Part shown: one piece after another, positions 61,275 to 64,000 of the stretch
How the letters are laid out: each line of letters opens with the position of its first letter
How positions within the stretch are numbered: the stretch's first letter is position 1
Source: an uncultured Bacilli bacterium
Lineage (GTDB): Bacteria > Bacillota_I > Bacilli_A > RF39 > UBA660
NCBI GenBank assembly: GCA_934098485.1
Contig: CAKOOH010000004.1
Location: 1 to 64,000, forward strand
Reading direction: 5' to 3'
DNA length: 64,000 nucleotides
Notes under the pieces: model-generated
Database searches by the model: none
What the model was told of the DNA's origin: nothing
The model's input: the letters and a program-made list of their open reading frames with translations, nothing else
Made by a program: the position numbers and the translations under genes

Positions 61275-62773
61275 GATAAAGCCCCACAAGGATTTAAGTA
61301 TGAACCGGTACTATTATTTATGATACCAAAGTGAAGATGCGTTCCGGTTGAAGAACCACTGTCACCCATGTAACCAATATGCTGGCCACGCGTTACGTGA
61401 TCTCCTGGTTTTACTTTAATATCGGCAATAATATGTGCATATATTACAGTATAAGCACCATCATCTGTTAATACTCTAATGTAATTACCCCAACTTTGAC
61501 CGCAACTGCTTCCATAATAACCTCTATTAGGACAACTACTATATGTAACGGTTACAGTTCCATCAGTTGAAGAATAAATTGGAGACCCAAAACCACTACC
61601 AGAAATATCAATACCATTATGGTGTTTACCCCATCTCCATTTAAAGCCACTGGTTATGACGTAAGGGCTTACCGTTGGCCAGTACCAATCTTCTGTACCT
61701 GTATTAATATAAGTTCCGCCTGAAGAATATGATTTAGTTCCACGGGCAACAATTTTATTTACAGCAGGAGCAATTTCTTCTTTTTTGGTAATAACTAAGT
61801 TTTCAATGGCACCATTGCGGTATAGTATGCTTTCGGTAATTTTTAAAGTACCATTTGAGCCTTCTTGTAATACCTTAGATTCACCTTTATACATGGTATC
61901 ATCATTTTGATACTCAGTTTTAAATTTATTAGTAATATTTTCCACTACTTCTTCTTCATGAACAATGTTTACAATTGGAGATATTAAACCGATAGAAACT
62001 TGCTGTCCTTTAGTAAGTAGAGCATTTTGGTTAGGAATGCTGGGGTTAGCAATAAGGAATTCTTCAATGCTTAAATTATTTTTATCAATAATATCATCGA
62101 TTGAGTCATTCTCTCCAACCGTGTATTGTTTTTGTTCTTCAGTTGTACCAAATAATAAATATTTACTTAAGTCTGAATCATTAGTAAATATATTTTCTTT
62201 AACACTAATGTAGGCTTCTTTAACGGTGATTTTTTCATCCCAATAAATATTATCGATTTTAGAACCGGTATCAGAAATTAATTCTTGTTTATTATTCTTA
62301 TAAGCGTTTAATTTTTCAGTTCCAACAAAAGCGGCAACAGTATTATAAAAGGCCGTTTCAAAATCTTCTTTTCTTAATGTATAAATATATACGGGCGCTT
62401 TATTTTCTTCGGTGTATCTAATAGTTATAATATACCCATCAATCGTAAAGGGGTCCGTATTTTCAATGATGTTATAAATTTGCTCAGCAGTTTTGATTTC
62501 TTCATCATAAGTAGAAATTTTTTCGATTTTTAATCCCGATGGGGGATATACTTTATCAACACCATATTTCTTTTTTATTTCTTCTTGTTTTTGATTAACT
62601 AAATCAAGAAATTTATCACGAGAATTTAAATAACCAATGGTTTTACCATTTAAATATACTTGATATACACTAGTTGGAGCGGCTAAAGTTTCTTCACTTG
62701 CCCCCATAAAAAAGACTAGTACGGATAAAACCATTGTAATTAATATGGATATTAAGGTGTCTTTACCTTTCAT
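61268..62773 (-). CDS. M23 peptidase with LysM and G5 domains
   Basis: 501 aa from the ATG at 62773 (AAGTGAT 4 nt before); two earlier starts (62779, 62782) are possible. An N-terminal helix (about 10-27) acts as signal or anchor. Then come a poorly defined region, a LysM repeat (YTVGENDSIDDIIDKNNLSI), a G5-like domain (VVENITNKFKTEYQNDDTMY), and a C-terminal LytM/M23 domain with the zinc residues in HHNGIDISG and HLHFGI. It is a cell-wall hydrolase or an amidase activator acting outside the membrane. Both catalytic motifs are intact. Located between dnaB and walJ. Confidence 0.92.
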   Translation of the reverse strand: MKGKDTLISILITMVLSVLVFFMGASEETLAAPTSVYQVYLNGKTIGYLNSRDKFLDLVNQKQEEIKKKYGVDKVYPPSGLKIEKISTYDEEIKTAEQIYNIIENTDPFTIDGYIITIRYTEENKAPVYIYTLRKEDFETAFYNTVAAFVGTEKLNAYKNNKQELISDTGSKIDNIYWDEKITVKEAYISVKENIFTNDSDLSKYLLFGTTEEQKQYTVGENDSIDDIIDKNNLSIEEFLIANPSIPNQNALLTKGQQVSIGLISPIVNIVHEEEVVENITNKFKTEYQNDDTMYKGESKVLQEGSNGTLKITESILYRNGAIENLVITKKEEIAPAVNKIVARGTKSYSSGGTYINTGTEDWYWPTVSPYVITSGFKWRWGKHHNGIDISGSGFGSPIYSSTDGTVTVTYSSCPNRGYYGSSCGQSWGNYIRVLTDDGAYTVIYAHIIADIKVKPGDHVTRGQHIGYMGDSGSSTGTHLHFGIINNSTGSYLNPCGALSC

Positions 62774-62797
62774 TTTCATCACTTCTCTTTTTATTTT

Positions 62798-64000
62798 TTA
62801 TTCACTTTTCTTTAAATAATTTCTAAAATTACTCATATCTCTTTCAAATAACAATTCGATTGTGCCGGTTCCGCCATTACGATGTTTACCAATTATTAAT
62901 TCGGTTATTGATGTATTAGACATTTCACCAGCAGGTTTATTATAATAATCATCACGATATAAGAAAGCAACTATGTCGGCATCTTGTTCAATTGAACCTG
63001 ATTCTCTTAAATCGGACATAATAGGTCTTTTATTTTCACGAAGTTCAACACTACGGGATAACTGAGCAAGAGCAATTACAGGTACTTTTAGTTCCATCGC
63101 CATTGTTTTTAAACTTCGAGAAATTTCTGATACTTCTTGCTGACGGTTTCCTTCATATTTAGATGATCCAGATAATAACTGTAAGTAGTCGATTACTACT
63201 AAAGCGAGTCCATCATCTTGGGTAGCTAGACGGCGACATTTAGCCCGCAATTCAGAAATAGTAAGTCCTGAGTTATCTTCAAAATATATTTTAGTATCGC
63301 CTAATTCTGATAAGGCTTCATTTACTTTTTTCCAATCATTATGTTCTAATTTACCAGTTTTAAGTTTAGATAGTTCGATACCGCCAACAGCAGATATCAT
63401 ACGCATCATTAACTGCTCGGCGCTCATTTCCATGTTGAATATGGCAACTGGCTTTTTGGTTTTTACAGCCGCGTTAATGGCTAGATTTAAGCCAAAAGCA
63501 GTTTTACCCATGGCAGGACGTGCCGCTAGGATTATTAGTTCATTAGGATGAAAGCCGCTTGTAAGTTTGTCTAAATCATAGTAGCCAGATGGCACACCGG
63601 TTATATCATTTTGATTTTTGGCTAAACGTTCAAGTTCTTCTTGCGTAGTTCTGATAACTTCGCCAATTGTTTTAAATTCTCCGGCTTTACGGGCTTTAGT
63701 AACACTAAAGATTTTCTTTTCGGCATCATCAATTAAATCGTTAGTATCACTATCTTCGTCATAAGCAAAAGTTGTAATACTATTTGTTACATCAATTAAT
63801 TTTCGCCTTAGGGCTTTTTCTCTTACGATATCAATGTAATAATCTACATTTGAGGCGGTAATTACTGAGTCAATAACTTCACTTAAATATTCAATGCCAC
63901 CAATTGTATTAATGGAACCTTTTTTTTCGATTTCATTTTTTACAGTTGCAGAATCTAAGGGAATATTATTTTGATGTAGACTTTTGATAGCACTAAAAAT
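62798..64000 (-). CDS. dnaB: Replicative DNA helicase DnaB (DnaC in Bacillus), 5' end beyond window
   Basis: 400 codons in the window; the frame stays open to the right edge, so the true start is outside. Residues near the edge (IFSAIKSLHQNNIPLDSATV) are from the N-terminal domain, followed by the linker and the RecA-type core: GVPSGYYDLDKLTSGFHP, Walker A AARPAMGKTAFGLN, Walker B VVIDYLQLLSG, and SDLRESGSIEQDADIVAFLYR. It unwinds DNA at the replication fork as a hexamer. A GTG at 63595 lies inside the gene and is not a start. It heads the operon running to ung in this window. Confidence 0.97.
   Translation of the reverse strand: MFSAIKSLHQNNIPLDSATVKNEIEKKGSINTIGGIEYLSEVIDSVITASNVDYYIDIVREKALRRKLIDVTNSITTFAYDEDSDTNDLIDDAEKKIFSVTKARKAGEFKTIGEVIRTTQEELERLAKNQNDITGVPSGYYDLDKLTSGFHPNELIILAARPAMGKTAFGLNLAINAAVKTKKPVAIFNMEMSAEQLMMRMISAVGGIELSKLKTGKLEHNDWKKVNEALSELGDTKIYFEDNSGLTISELRAKCRRLATQDDGLALVVIDYLQLLSGSSKYEGNRQQEVSEISRSLKTMAMELKVPVIALAQLSRSVELRENKRPIMSDLRESGSIEQDADIVAFLYRDDYYNKPAGEMSNTSITELIIGKHRNGGTGTIELLFERDMSNFRNYLKKSE

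Noticed and set aside
62798..63595. A separate 265-aa DnaB-like ATPase
   Set aside because: The frame continues upstream without stop to the window edge with the DnaB N-terminal domain, so it is one dnaB gene.

Overview
The window looks like chromosomal DNA of a low-GC, Gram-positive endospore-forming bacterium (Bacillota). I would guess a Bacilli- or Erysipelotrichia-like gut lineage, but taxonomy cannot be settled from sequence reading alone. The reasons are: strongly AT-biased codons, purine-rich GGAGG/AGGTGAT ribosome sites, TTGACA-N17-TATAAT promoters, T-box leaders on pheST and lysS, wall-teichoic-acid-type genes (tagO, mnaA, tagA), the spore-coat protein gerQ, and the conserved blocks uvrA/yvlD/lgt/trxB and dnaB/walJ/rlmH. 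The genetic code appears standard (TGG for Trp, TGA as stop). Almost all genes lie on the minus strand. No rRNA, tRNA, CRISPR array, insertion sequence or intact prophage was seen.

Region 1 (1-9.5 kb) begins with the 5' part of a collagen-like surface protein cut by the window edge. It is followed by a thioredoxin-reductase-like flavoprotein lacking an obvious NADPH motif, lgt, a yvlD-type membrane gene, uvrA, two poorly known genes, dusB, a PduL-type phosphotransacylase and a small helical protein. Region 2 (9.5-12 kb) is a fused ABC exporter, a possible 32-codon leader peptide, and a decayed DUF1016 (YhcG-type) nuclease gene with a partial internal duplication.

Region 3 (12-32.8 kb) is a large envelope-glycan locus. 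Reading along the minus strand it has a solute-binding protein, ATPase and permease of the iron/2-aminoethylphosphonate type. Next come an HTH-nucleotidyltransferase of the LicC/PntC type, an MBOAT-SGNH acylation pair, a flippase, a sulfotransferase-like protein, LicD, two GT2 enzymes, a polymerase/ligase-GT4 fusion, an acyltransferase, TagA, MnaA, TagO, a HAD-GtrA fusion and PssA. Together these can start a polyprenol-linked glycan, extend, flip and polymerise it, and decorate it with acyl groups and phospho- or phosphono-substituents, possibly also sulfate.

Region 4 (32.8-45 kb) has a dinD remnant, a P1B metal ATPase, an FtsX-permease remnant, a three-gene unit (small membrane protein, SBP-like receptor with a degenerate GGDEF domain, YihY), ligA, an AAA ATPase, pcrA, and an XRE-ImmA-like regulator that has lost its HExxH motif. 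Region 5 (45-57 kb) has T-box-controlled pheST, a deoxyribosyltransferase-like gene, surface/transglutaminase-like proteins, a YfcC transporter, and T-box-controlled lysS whose product carries an extra C-terminal tRNA-binding domain. Region 6 (56-64 kb) has gerQ, an MBL hydrolase, a LemA-like gene, and an operon dnaB-M23 peptidase-walJ-rlmH-nudix-ung.

The most interesting items are the putative phosphonate/choline decoration module, the LysRS fusion, the NADPH-motif-less TrxR-like protein, the degenerate GGDEF and ImmA proteins, and three gene remnants in intergenic DNA.
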